From CF-162 sp963667205 (GTDB taxonomy: Bacteria > Chloroflexota > Dehalococcoidia > SM23-28-2 > RBG-16-64-32), in assembly GCA_963667205.1 (NCBI GenBank), contig OY762959.1:1922001-1986000 (forward strand): a stretch of 64,000 nucleotides of DNA, read 5' to 3'. Shown here in pieces: positions 8,324-17,778 of the stretch. The notes beneath the pieces are model-generated. The model was not told the DNA's origin. It searched no databases and worked only from the letters and a program-made list of their open reading frames with translations. The first letter of the stretch is position 1; every line of letters begins with the position of its first letter. The position numbers were made by a program, and so were the translations under genes.

Positions 8324-9136
8324 TCAGCGGGTGAGTAGTCCCGCGTCGAGGACAAACTCCGAGCCGGTGACGTAGCGCGCACGGTCCGAGGCGAGGAAGA
8401 GCACAGCCTCGGCCACGTCCTCTGCCTCCACCCACGGCACGGGCAGCAGGTTGCCGGCCAAGCGCTCGGCGATCTCCTCCGCCGTTGCGCCTTCCAGCGC
8501 CGCCAGTCCGTCGTTCATCGGTGCGTTGACACCCGTCGGGTGGATCGAGACGACGCGGATGTTGTGCGGCGCCAGCTCCAGCGCCCAGGACTTGCTGAGG
8601 CCCGTCAGCCCCCACTTGGACGCGGCGTAGTGACTGAGCCGGGACATCCCGCGCAGGCCGGCGATCGACGAGTTGTTGATGATGACGCCGGAGCCCTGTT
8701 CGATCATCACGGGGATGACGCGCCGGCCCACCAGCCAGGCGCCCTTCAGGTTGACGTCGATCATCGTGTCCCACTCGTCCTCGCTCAGCTCGTGCGAGTA
8801 GCCGTAGGCGCAGACGCCGGCGTTGTTGAAGAGGATGTCGATTCGCCCCAGCGCCTCCGTAGTCCCGCTAACCGCCGCCGTGATCGCGGTGTCGTCGCGG
8901 ACGTCGCCCTCGAACGTCAGGCACTCGGAGCCGGCCTCGCCGCACTGCCTCTTCAGGCTCGACAGGTCCTCGCCGCCGCCCATCTCGTAGCCGGGGTAAG
9001 CCAACGGCCCCGCGATGTCGAACGCCGCGATGCGAGCCACGGCGCGGGCCAGCGTCAGTGCCGTGGCTCGTCCCTGGCTGTGCGCGGCGCCCGTGATGAA
9101 CGCGACCTTGCCGGCGAACTCGCGCTCTTCAGTCAC
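8324..9136 (-). CDS. SDR oxidoreductase, mycofactocin-coupled-like subgroup
   Basis: A 270-residue NAD(P)-dependent short-chain dehydrogenase. The cofactor loop is GAAHSQG (16-22), NNAG is at 104-107, the catalytic serine is in NNSSIAG (156/157), and YAASK (170-174) holds Tyr170 and Lys174. A long loop after strand 2 (DIAGPLAYPGY...GGEDL) follows the 'GQGRxxA ... Y...EDL' pattern of SDRs linked to the redox carrier mycofactocin, which hold their nicotinamide tightly. No mycofactocin gene is in view. Its ATG overlaps the stop of the upstream AhpD-like gene by 4 nt, so the two are translationally coupled. Substrate unknown, probably an alcohol. Confidence 0.88.
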   Translation of the reverse strand: MTEEREFAGKVAFITGAAHSQGRATALTLARAVARIAAFDIAGPLAYPGYEMGGGEDLSSLKRQCGEAGSECLTFEGDVRDDTAITAAVSGTTEALGRIDILFNNAGVCAYGYSHELSEDEWDTMIDVNLKGAWLVGRRVIPVMIEQGSGVIINNSSIAGLRGMSRLSHYAASKWGLTGLSKSWALELAPHNIRVVSIHPTGVNAPMNDGLAALEGATAEEIAERLAGNLLPVPWVEAEDVAEAVLFLASDRARYVTGSEFVLDAGLLTR

Positions 9137-9684
9137 CCGGGGGCTCCGTGCGTCCGCGCGCCGGGCTTGCGGTAGCCCTCAAGGTACTCGTCGAGGTCGA
9201 CTTCGAGTGCGTTGTTGAAGACGTTGGTCGCGACCATCATCGCCCCGAACGCCGTCAGCGCGACGATCTGCTCGGCGCTGAACTCGGCCGCCAGGCGCGC
9301 GTAGACATCGTCCGAAACCCGCGAGCGCTGCGTCGAGAGGGAGCGCCCGAACTCGGCGAGCAGCTCCTCGCGCTCGCTCAGCTCCAGCTGGTCAGGGTCG
9401 TCGCCGGCGTCGATCAGGTGGCGCCGGAAGTAGGTCGAGCAGACGAGGCAGTCGGTCTCCGCAGAGATCGCGTACAGGAAGACGTTAGTGGGGCGCGCGC
9501 CGAGGAACGGCACGACCACGTCCGCCAGTGGATAGAACTCCATCAGGGCGTGGAACGCCGGCAGCGAGTGCAGCAGCGTACGCTTCATGTTGGTCATGCG
9601 TTCGTAGCGCTTCACGCCCTCGTCGTGCGCGGCCAGCTGCCCTTCGTTGGCGTCGTCCGGTTCGACCGTTGGTATGCGTGCCAT
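9133..9684 (-). CDS. Carboxymuconolactone decarboxylase/AhpD-like protein
   Basis: A 183-residue all-helical protein of the AhpD-like superfamily. TDCLVCSTYFRRH carries the redox CxxC (Cys79, Cys82) and a following histidine. Such proteins act as thiol peroxidase partners or peroxidatic enzymes. The start is ATG at 9682-9684, preceded by a perfect AGGAGG with 7 nt spacing; an in-frame ATG 17 codons upstream lacks one. It leads a two-gene operon with the SDR through a 4-nt overlap, which suggests a shared detoxification or oxidation role. Confidence 0.88.
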   Translation of the reverse strand: MARIPTVEPDDANEGQLAAHDEGVKRYERMTNMKRTLLHSLPAFHALMEFYPLADVVVPFLGARPTNVFLYAISAETDCLVCSTYFRRHLIDAGDDPDQLELSEREELLAEFGRSLSTQRSRVSDDVYARLAAEFSAEQIVALTAFGAMMVATNVFNNALEVDLDEYLEGYRKPGARTHGAPG

Positions 9685-9824
9685 AATCGCCTCCTGAAGT
9701 ACGACTGCGCAGCCGAGTTTACCGTGCGCCGTCAAGCGCTGTCAGCGGACGGCGCACGCGTGGGTGCCCCGTTCATCCCTTCGATTCTCACGGCGAACGG
9801 CAAGGATTGCTCGCAGCGCCTCGT

Positions 9825-9874
9825 CCCGTTCGTGGTGAGGTCCTGCGGGCCCGTCTGGATATCGAACCGTAAAC
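9825..9874. repeat. REP-like repeat, copy 2 (with central insertion)
   Basis: CCCGTTCGTGGTGAG at 9825-9839 and TATCGAACC at 9860-9868 match the two halves of the repeat at 5004-5038 but are separated by about 20 extra bases containing CGGGCCCG. It lies in the 207-nt gap between the AhpD-like gene and the acyl-CoA synthetase alpha gene. Nothing else is recognised in that gap. Confidence 0.55.
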
Positions 9875-9891
9875 GCCGCTCCGACGCAGAG

Positions 9892-11331
9892 CTACGCGCC
9901 GTTGTGGCGAGAAGCCCAGTAGGCTGTGGCGAGCGCGAGGGCGCGGGCAGCCGAGCGGAAGCTCGTGAAAGCGGCGACGCCGCGGTCGAGGAGCTTGCGT
10001 CGCACGTCGGCCATCACGTCTTCGACGTGGCTCGGGTGCGTGATCGTCAGGAACGGCTTGGCGGAGCGCTCGCGCTGCGCGGCGAGGATGTCGAGCAGCC
10101 CGTTCATGATCGATGGGTTATCGCGCAAGCGGCGGGCGATGAACGTACCGCTGACCTCCATCGCGATCGCATCGACGTTCTCGTCCTCTTCCAGGATCTC
10201 GAACAGCTTCTGGAGGTTGCCGGGCACGAAGCCCATGCCGATCGTGCCGCCGGCGTCCAGCGGGTTGCGGTAGCTGCCGCCGATGATGTTGAAGAACGAC
10301 GCCAGCTTTTCGTACGAGGCCGGCGTCAGCAGCGGCACCTCCATCCCCTCGCGCTCGAAAGCGTCGGTGATGACGACGGACTGACCGCCGGTCATCGCCA
10401 CGAGGCCCATTCGCTTTCCCGTCGCCGGCTTGCAGTAGACGAGCGCCTTGACGGCGTCGATCGTCTCATCCAGGCCGTCGGTCTCGATGACGCCGGCCTG
10501 CCGCATTGCCGCGCTCCAGACGGCCGGCGCGGCCGCCAGCGAAGCCGTGTGTGAGTAGACCGCACGCGAGCCGGCCGTGCTCGTGCCGCCGCGCCAGACG
10601 ACGACGGGCTTGCGCGCGGCAGCGGCCTTCAGCGAGCGCAGCAGGCGCGGGCCGTCCTTCGTGCCCTCGATGTAGATAGCGATGACTTCGGTCTCGGCGT
10701 CCTGCTCTAGGTAATCGATGTAGTCGGGAGCATCGAGGAGGACGGCGTTGCCGAACGATACCGTCTTCGAGCACTTGATGCCGTGCGTCGCGCCGACCAG
10801 CGCGAAGTTGATGCAGTGCGTGCCGCTCTGGCTGATGAAGCCGACGTTGCCGGCGTCGCCGTGCTCTTGGTCCGGGCTGTGACGCACGCCGAGGCGCCGG
10901 TTGTAGAGGCCCATGCAGTTGGGCCCGATCAACAGGAGGTCGTTCTCGCGGGCGATCTCGGTTACCTGCTGCTGCGCGTCGATGCCTTCTTCTGTTTCCG
11001 TCTCTGCGAAGCCGGACGTGAAGAGGGCTACCGCCCCGACCTGCTTCTTCGCGCAGTCGGCGACGATGCGCGCCGCGACCGGGCGGGGGACGGCGCAGAG
11101 CACGTAGTCGATGTCTTCGGGGATGTCCGTCAGGCTGGGGTAGTTGGGGACTTCGAGCGCCTCGATGCCGGGGATCTCGGCCGGGTCGATCTGCACGGAG
11201 TAGAGCTTGCCGGCGAACGTCTTCATCGAGTGCAGCCACATGTAGCCCATCGCCCGCTTGTCGCCGACGACGGCCACCGTCTTCGGGTTGAATGCGCGCT
11301 CCAGTCGCGGCGTCAGGCCGGCGGGCGTCAC
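9892..11331 (-). CDS. NDP-forming acyl-CoA synthetase, alpha-type subunit
   Basis: A 479-residue protein with a CoA-binding Rossmann domain (about 12-135), then two succinyl-CoA-ligase-like domains. SHTASLA contains His261, at the position of the phosphohistidine of archaeal acetyl-CoA synthetases (ADP-forming). LLIGPNCMG and ISQSGT are ligase signatures. The enzyme interconverts an acyl-CoA and ADP with the free acid, CoA and ATP. The ATP-grasp beta subunit is encoded immediately upstream with an ATGA overlap, so the two form one enzyme. The acyl specificity cannot be read. An acyl-CoA mutase is 1.2 kb away on the same strand. Confidence 0.9.
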   Translation of the reverse strand: MTPAGLTPRLERAFNPKTVAVVGDKRAMGYMWLHSMKTFAGKLYSVQIDPAEIPGIEALEVPNYPSLTDIPEDIDYVLCAVPRPVAARIVADCAKKQVGAVALFTSGFAETETEEGIDAQQQVTEIARENDLLLIGPNCMGLYNRRLGVRHSPDQEHGDAGNVGFISQSGTHCINFALVGATHGIKCSKTVSFGNAVLLDAPDYIDYLEQDAETEVIAIYIEGTKDGPRLLRSLKAAAARKPVVVWRGGTSTAGSRAVYSHTASLAAAPAVWSAAMRQAGVIETDGLDETIDAVKALVYCKPATGKRMGLVAMTGGQSVVITDAFEREGMEVPLLTPASYEKLASFFNIIGGSYRNPLDAGGTIGMGFVPGNLQKLFEILEEDENVDAIAMEVSGTFIARRLRDNPSIMNGLLDILAAQRERSAKPFLTITHPSHVEDVMADVRRKLLDRGVAAFTSFRSAARALALATAYWASRHNGA

Positions 11332-12032
11332 TTGTCGCTGCTCACGACGATGCGGGCGTCGACGGCGAGGCAGCCGTCCTTGTAGGCGAAGACGGGGTTC
11401 AGGTCCAGCTCCTCCACCTGCGGGTTGGCCTCGGAGAAGGTGGAGAGCTGGAGCAGGAGGCCGGTCAGCGCGCCGATGTCCGCCGGTTCGCCGCCGCGCA
11501 CGCCGTCGAGGATCGCGCGGCCGTTGATCTCATCGATCATCTCGCGGGCGTCGCGCTCTTCTAGCGGCACGATGCGGAAGGCGACGTCCTTGAGCACTTC
11601 GACGAAGATGCCGCCGAGCCCGAACATGAGCACCGGCCCGAACTGCGGGTCCTTGCTCATGCCGACGATGACCTCGGTGCCGGGGCGCGCCATCGCCTGG
11701 ACGGCGACGCCCTCGATCCGCGCCTTCGGCTGGCGCTCCGCCACGGCGGCGACGATCTCATCGTAGGCCGCCCGCACTGCTGCCTCGTCTTCGAGGCCGA
11801 CCCGAACGCCGCCGACGTCGGACTTATGCGTGACGTCCGGCGAGACGATCTTGAGCACGACGGGGAATCCGGCGTTCGCCGCCGCCTTCGCCGCCTCGTC
11901 CGCCGAGGCCGCCAGCGTCGTCTCCGCGACGGGGATACCGGCAGCGGCGAGTATCTGCTTCGACTCGACCTCGGTGAGCACGGAGCGGTCCTCGTTGCGG
12001 GCGCGTTCGATCGCTTCGGAAAGGGTGACCAT
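11328..12032 (-). CDS. NDP-forming acyl-CoA synthetase, beta-type (ATP-grasp) subunit
   Basis: A 234-residue ATP-grasp protein. VVLKIVSPDVTHKSDVGGV is the nucleotide-binding segment, FGLGGIFVEVLKDVAF the ligand loop, and EELDLNPV the C-terminal Mg-binding part. It supplies the ADP/ATP site that phosphorylates the histidine of the alpha subunit. The start chosen is ATG 12030-12032 (MVTLSEAIERA), which fits the family N-terminus. ATGs at 12042-12044 and further upstream to 12063-12065 are possible; none has a clear Shine-Dalgarno. Its stop overlaps the alpha start by 4 nt. Confidence 0.9.
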   Translation of the reverse strand: MVTLSEAIERARNEDRSVLTEVESKQILAAAGIPVAETTLAASADEAAKAAANAGFPVVLKIVSPDVTHKSDVGGVRVGLEDEAAVRAAYDEIVAAVAERQPKARIEGVAVQAMARPGTEVIVGMSKDPQFGPVLMFGLGGIFVEVLKDVAFRIVPLEERDAREMIDEINGRAILDGVRGGEPADIGALTGLLLQLSTFSEANPQVEELDLNPVFAYKDGCLAVDARIVVSSDK

Positions 12033-12082
12033 GAGCGGCGCCATCATACGTAGCGTTCGCGGCAACGGTCAACGCGGGCAAG

Positions 12083-12110
12083 CAAAAGGGGCGAGCAATT
12101 CGCTCGCCCC
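12083..12110 (-). terminator. Intrinsic terminator of the 72-residue gene
   Basis: On the minus strand GGGGCGAGC (12102-12110) pairs with GCTCGCCCC (12088-12096) around a 5-nt loop. A run TTTTGCTTG (12083-12087 and beyond) follows the stem. It lies 20 nt past the stop of the small Zn-binding gene. Confidence 0.85.
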
Positions 12111-12131
12111 TGGTGTTCGTAGCTGAGTTGG

Positions 12132-12350
12132 TTAGCGGGACTTCTTGCCGTTTCCGTTGGACTTTACGGAGCGCACCATCATCTTGCGCTGGCTGTAGTT
12201 GAGAAAGGCGCGGGACTTGCCGCATCGCTTGCAGACGCCTTCACTGGTTTCACCGTTCGGCGTGGCGATCTGCCAGTGGTGTGCGCAGCCATCGTCTTCG
12301 ATCTCGACGTCGGGCTCAAGTGTGGTCGCTTCGGCTCGCTGCTCTGCCAA
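12132..12350 (-). CDS. Small putative zinc-binding protein
   Basis: A 72-residue basic protein. Cys22, His24 and His25, then Cys40 and Cys43 (GVCKRCGKSR) form a C.H...CxxC pattern able to bind one zinc ion. The C-terminus (YSQRKMMVRS...KKSR) is strongly basic, suggesting contact with nucleic acid or ribosome. The start is TTG at 12348-12350, preceded by GAGGGAGG at 6-7 nt. The gene stands alone with its own terminator. I cannot name the family. Confidence 0.75.
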   Translation of the reverse strand: MAEQRAEATTLEPDVEIEDDGCAHHWQIATPNGETSEGVCKRCGKSRAFLNYSQRKMMVRSVKSNGNGKKSR

Positions 12351-12491
12351 TCTGGGCCTCCCTCTGGCGTTGTTCCCGCAATAGTCGGGGCACGGGCGAA
12401 CGGTGCGCCGAACCCTGCTGTGGATGGGGCGAAGCCGGGACCGACCTTCCCACTATAACGTAAACGTGAGGTTTAGGCCAAGCTGCTGCGG

Positions 12492-14096
<1,605 letters not shown>

Positions 14097-14199
14097 AATC
14101 AGGCTTCAAGGATAGCACCTGGCCCGCCGCCGCCGTGGCCCTTGACAGTGCGTGATACATTAGCTTACGCGTCTGAGCATATTAATTGGAGCGGGAGCA

Positions 14200-14415
14200 T
14201 TGGCTGACGGACCTTTCGACAACTATCTCGACCTCGTGGATGCGGCTCGCATCCTCAATATCCACCCGCAGAGCCTGCGGCGCCTGATCAAGCAGAAGAA
14301 GGTGCCGGCGGTGCTCTTCGCCGGCAAGTACTTGATCGAGCGTCACGCGCTCGAGCAGTTCAAGTCGAACTACGATCCGCGACCCGGCCGCAAGGCCATC
14401 CGTCGACTCCTCTAG
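14200..14415 (+). CDS. Excisionase-family helix-turn-helix protein
   Basis: A 71-residue protein. LDLVDAARILNIHPQSLRRL is an N-terminal winged-helix motif of the MerR/Xis/BldC type, then KKVPAVLFAGKYLIER forms the wing. Proteins of this size act as DNA-bending regulators or recombination directionality factors; without an integrase nearby a regulator is more likely. TTG start with GGAGCGGGAG upstream. A TTGACA at 14142-14147 lies upstream but no good -10 box follows it. It ends 9 nt from the convergent pyrE. Confidence 0.8.
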   Translation: MADGPFDNYLDLVDAARILNIHPQSLRRLIKQKKVPAVLFAGKYLIERHALEQFKSNYDPRPGRKAIRRLL

Positions 14416-14424
14416 CGGCTCTGC

Positions 14425-15087
14425 TTACTCGAGGCCGCGATCAGAGCGCCGCTGATGCAAGTATTCGATGCTCTTGCGGTACCACTGCTCGTCGATCTTC
14501 TCGCTCGCCATCAAGTAGTTGAGCATCGCCTCGAGACCGAGGATCGAGATCAGGTTGTAGTCCCGCTCCTTCAGCCGTTCTCGCGCGCCCTCCTCGCGGT
14601 CCACCAGCACGAGCACGTCGCGGACGCGCAGGCCGGCGTTCGTGCGCAGGAACTCCGCCGTCTCGACGATGCCGCCGCCGCCCGTCACGAGATCGTCGAT
14701 GAGCAGGACGTGCTCGCCTTCCTCATAGATACCTTCGACGAAGACGCGGCTGCCGTTGCGCTCCTTGGCTGGGTGGATGTAGATCATCGGCATCGTGCTG
14801 CGCAGCGAGAAGGCCGTCGCCAGGTGAAGGCCGCCAAACGGGATGCCGCAAACACGCTCGAACGGCTGCACCTGCGGATGGCGCATCGATTGCAGCGTCT
14901 GGATCTTCTCCTGCATCAGGCGGGCCGCGCGCGCCAGCGCCCGCGGATTGCTGACGAGCTTGCGCAGGTTGACGTAGACCGGAGAGTTGATCGTGGTCCG
15001 GCCCATGGTGAAGTCGCCGAACTGTACGGCGTCCACTTCGTGCAACGCCTGCGCGAGCCATTGATTTCCTACGTCTTCAGCTGTCAT
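14425..15087 (-). CDS. pyrE: Orotate phosphoribosyltransferase-like protein
   Basis: A type I phosphoribosyltransferase: VLLIDDLVTGGGG is the PRPP-binding loop (about residues 130-142), and the N-terminal INSPVYVNLRKL hood segment is typical of OPRTase. The reaction would be orotate + PRPP to OMP. The length (220 aa) fits. I chose ATG 15085-15087 (MTAEDVGNQW); an in-frame ATG at 15136-15138 would add 17 residues. There is no Shine-Dalgarno at either, and an AT-rich TATTAT lies 11 nt upstream of the chosen start. Other pyrimidine genes are not adjacent, so use as another purine/pyrimidine PRTase is not excluded. Confidence 0.82.
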   Translation of the reverse strand: MTAEDVGNQWLAQALHEVDAVQFGDFTMGRTTINSPVYVNLRKLVSNPRALARAARLMQEKIQTLQSMRHPQVQPFERVCGIPFGGLHLATAFSLRSTMPMIYIHPAKERNGSRVFVEGIYEEGEHVLLIDDLVTGGGGIVETAEFLRTNAGLRVRDVLVLVDREEGARERLKERDYNLISILGLEAMLNYLMASEKIDEQWYRKSIEYLHQRRSDRGLE

Positions 15088-15209
15088 TAGCGGGCAAAAT
15101 AATAGGCCCCTGCCGCACGGGTCGCCCACCGGGCGCATTCTGGGGCCATGAAAAGACAGCGCGACGATAGCACCGCGCGAGCGATGCTGTCAACATGCGC
15201 GCCGCTAAT

Positions 15210-15728
15210 CTAGCGGCGCTGGTCGGGCTCGCCGTTCGTGAAGCGCGGCTTGTAAGCCGGGTCGCGGCCGCTCACCTGGTCCTGGTGCATGCGGTCGTGC
15301 CGATAGTAGGACCGCAGCCATTGCATCACTGTGAGCGAGCCGAACATCTCCTGTCTCGCCGTCCGCTCGAACTGCTCTCCGCTGATTCGATCGATAAAGG
15401 CCTCCGTCAGCGTGCGCTGGCGGCGCATCTCGGCCACGTGCTCCGCCACAGTGTGATCGTGCGCCTTCGTCAAGGTGATCGCTGGCGGTCCGCCGAATAC
15501 GCCATCGACGTTCGGGTTGTCCTCGCTCAGCGCCTTCTCCACCCAGGCCCGGTAGGCGGTCTCCATCTCACAGAGGTGGGCCATCTGCTGCTTGGCGCTC
15601 CATTCGCCTTCGCCGCTCGTGGAGCGTTCCGCCTCGTCTTCCGCTAGCGCCCCGAGGGCGTCCAGGAGCCGGCCGCGTTCGGCCCCAATCTTCTCCTTCA
15701 GCTCCCGTATCTGCTGATCGGTTGCCAT
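15210..15728 (-). CDS. DinB-family protein
   Basis: A 172-residue four-helix-bundle protein of the DinB/DfsB superfamily. HLCEMETAYRAW and HDRMHQDQ supply the three histidines expected to hold a divalent metal. Members are thiol-dependent transferases or of unknown role. The start is ATG 15726-15728 with GGGAG upstream; the open frame extends 73 codons further but is not protein-like. It is divergent from the rhodanese gene. A second DinB protein is at 24381-24884. Confidence 0.85.
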   Translation of the reverse strand: MATDQQIRELKEKIGAERGRLLDALGALAEDEAERSTSGEGEWSAKQQMAHLCEMETAYRAWVEKALSEDNPNVDGVFGGPPAITLTKAHDHTVAEHVAEMRRQRTLTEAFIDRISGEQFERTARQEMFGSLTVMQWLRSYYRHDRMHQDQVSGRDPAYKPRFTNGEPDQRR

Positions 15729-15824
15729 TCGCCGCTCCCTTCGCGGCGAAGCATCACCATCTACGCAGGGCCTGTCAACCGCTACAATGGAGTTAGCAAA
15801 CCAACTGCAGAAGGAGTCCCGGAC

Positions 15825-16157
15825 ATGGCGACCAAGGACCCGCGAGAGCCGTTCACGCGCATCAGCGTCGACGAAGCAAAAGAGATGATAACCGGCGGCG
15901 CAGCCGTGATTGACGTTCGCGAGCCGCACGAGTACACGGAGGGCCACGTGCCCGGGGCGTCGCTGATCCCGGTGAACAGCGTTTACGCGCGCCGCGAAGA
16001 GCTGCCGAAAGAGCAGGACGTGATCTTCGTCTGCGCCGTCGGTCAGCGCAGCGCGCTCGGTGCGGAGATGGCCGCCGCTGCCGGTCTCACGCGTATCTTC
16101 AACCTCGAAGGCGGCACCGAAGCCTGGATCAGCTCCGGCGAGACCGTCGAAAAGTGA
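15825..16157 (+). CDS. Single-domain rhodanese
   Basis: A 110-residue sulfurtransferase. VIDVREPHEYTEGHVPGA is the CH2A motif, and Cys70 in the loop CAVGQRS is the persulfide-carrying residue. It moves sulfane sulfur, for example from thiosulfate, to a thiol acceptor. ATG start with AAGGAG at 9 nt. Its TGA overlaps the GTG of the downstream HAD gene (GTGA), so the two are co-translated. Confidence 0.93.
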   Translation: MATKDPREPFTRISVDEAKEMITGGAAVIDVREPHEYTEGHVPGASLIPVNSVYARREELPKEQDVIFVCAVGQRSALGAEMAAAAGLTRIFNLEGGTEAWISSGETVEK

Positions 16158-16843
16158 CCCGACCGCGTACTATCCTCTTCGACATCGACAACACGCTGCT
16201 CTACTCCGGCGGCGCGGGAAGCCACGCCATGAACCTTGCCTTCAACGAGCTCTTCGGTGTGGACGAGGGCTTTCGCGAGATCGAGTTCAGCGGGCGCACG
16301 GACCTCTTCATCCTGCAGAGCGCGCTTGACTACGGCAAAGTCACGGGCAGCGCGCGCGAGCACATAGAAGCCTTCGTGGGCGCCTATACCCGCCTGCTGC
16401 CGGCGTCGCTCGTCCTGCGCGACGGCCACGTGATGCAGGGCTTTCCGCAGCTGCTGGACGTGCTTCGCGACGCCGGCGCGCGCACCGGCCTGGCGACCGG
16501 CAACTTCGAAGAGGGCGCACGCCTCAAGCTCGAATTCTACGAGCTGGCCGGTCACATCTCCGGCGGTGGCTTCGCCGAAGTGAGCCCGGAGCGGGCCGAG
16601 ATCGTCGCGGCGGCGATCCGCGACGTTGCGGACGGGGCGCAGCCGGAGGCCGTCGTGGTCGTCGGCGACACGCCGCACGACATCGCCGCGGCGCTTGCCA
16701 ACGGCGCGATCGGCGTCGGCGTCGCCACCGGCAAACACAGCGCCGAGGAGCTGCGCGCGTCGGGCGCGCAGATCACGTTCGAGGACTTCTCGGACTACGA
16801 GTCAGCGGCAGAGAAGCTGCTGACGTTCTCTCCGGGCGCTTAG
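16154..16843 (+). CDS. HAD-family phosphatase
   Basis: A 229-residue haloacid-dehalogenase-superfamily hydrolase. LFDIDNTLLYSGG gives the nucleophile Asp10 and acid Asp12, TGNF is motif II, and VVVVGDTPHDIAAA is motif IV with two Mg-binding aspartates. A helical cap lies between motifs I and II (C1 type, phosphoglycolate-phosphatase-like). The substrate is not determined. GTG start overlapping the rhodanese stop. Its TAG shares the four bases 16840-16843 with the stop of the convergent ATPase gene. Confidence 0.88.
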   Translation: MTRPRTILFDIDNTLLYSGGAGSHAMNLAFNELFGVDEGFREIEFSGRTDLFILQSALDYGKVTGSAREHIEAFVGAYTRLLPASLVLRDGHVMQGFPQLLDVLRDAGARTGLATGNFEEGARLKLEFYELAGHISGGGFAEVSPERAEIVAAAIRDVADGAQPEAVVVVGDTPHDIAAALANGAIGVGVATGKHSAEELRASGAQITFEDFSDYESAAEKLLTFSPGA

Positions 16844-17691
16844 CCCGAGACGGCGTCTTCGCCCTGGGCCGTCGGCACGGAGAGGCCGAGGCGCTCGGCC
16901 TGGTGGGCCAGCACCGCCTCGTTGACCGCCGGGATCGACGTCGCGCCTGCCTTGATCAGCCCCTCGATGACCTGGCGACGGTCCGCGATCGCGTCGTCCA
17001 GCTCGACCGGCGTTAGCCCGGCCCACTGCGCGAACGCCTCGCGGACGCCGCGCTGCGGGAAGAGCCGGAACGTGTCATCGTCGCGGTCCCACTCGACAGC
17101 GCGCGAGAGGCGATGCGCTTCGCCGTCCGCTTCCAGCATCGCCACTTCGGCGACGCGGCGGACGGTGCCCTGCTGGCGTCCGATGAACAACGGCACGACG
17201 AACGTCAGGTGCGCGACGTGGCTCCTGGGAACGGAGAGGTCCTGCTCCAGCTGCGCGAGGACGCCCTCGACGGTGTCGGCGTGCATCGTTGTGCCCAGCC
17301 GGTAGCCCTGCGACAGAAGCTCGAACGTCTTGCGCGCGTGGTCGTCCCAAGTGTAGACGGGGATGTGGTCGCTCATCTCGTTGACTAGGATGTAGGTGTC
17401 GTAGTCGGGCGATACCGGCGGCAGCGCGAACGTCTCGCCCATGCCGCGGGTGAAGTAGACGAGCGTATCGGGGAGGGTGAACGACATCAGCGCGCTCAGC
17501 GTCGTCGTCTTGCCGCTCGATGGTGGATCCGCCGCGATGATCAGCGAGGCGCCGCGCTCCATCGCCACCCAGAACATCGCCGCCACTTCGGCCGACAGGT
17601 TGCCGGCCAGGATCAGCTCGGCGATCGACATCGGCGTTGGCGGCTCCCAATGCCAGCCCCACCAGCTCGTCGGTTGGTTCAACGCTCGCAT
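16840..17691 (-). CDS. Stand-alone VirB11/PilT-like secretion ATPase
   Basis: A 283-residue ATPase of the type II/IV secretion superfamily. The P-loop is DPPSSGKTTT (Lys61), followed by a MSDHIP segment in place of the usual Asp box and LGTTMHADTVEGVL, the His-box typical of PilT/VirB11 proteins. The protein lacks the long N-terminal domain of PilB/CpaF, and no pilus or secretion genes are adjacent. I chose ATG 17689-17691 (MRALNQPTSWWGW); the frame stays open much further upstream only because it is antisense to the alcohol dehydrogenase. TATCAT ends 6 nt before the ATG, suggesting a leaderless mRNA. Confidence 0.82.
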   Translation of the reverse strand: MRALNQPTSWWGWHWEPPTPMSIAELILAGNLSAEVAAMFWVAMERGASLIIAADPPSSGKTTTLSALMSFTLPDTLVYFTRGMGETFALPPVSPDYDTYILVNEMSDHIPVYTWDDHARKTFELLSQGYRLGTTMHADTVEGVLAQLEQDLSVPRSHVAHLTFVVPLFIGRQQGTVRRVAEVAMLEADGEAHRLSRAVEWDRDDDTFRLFPQRGVREAFAQWAGLTPVELDDAIADRRQVIEGLIKAGATSIPAVNEAVLAHQAERLGLSVPTAQGEDAVSG

Positions 17692-17778
17692 GCTTCGATG
17701 ATACCGCACGGCGCCGGGCGGTCGGCCCCCGGTCCGTCTCCTGTCCTTCGTCTCAGGTCTGCTGCTACAATGCCGCCC

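Noticed and set aside
14142..14170. TTGACA as promoter of the excisionase-like gene
   Set aside because: No acceptable -10 hexamer at 16-18 bp; left as an isolated -35-like match.
14097..14199. Cobalamin riboswitch upstream of the B12-dependent mutase
   Set aside because: The 103-nt divergent intergenic region is too short and lacks the conserved B12-box.
16060..16329. Alternative plus-strand frame across the rhodanese-HAD junction
   Set aside because: Overlaps two well-supported genes in another frame and has no recognisable domain.
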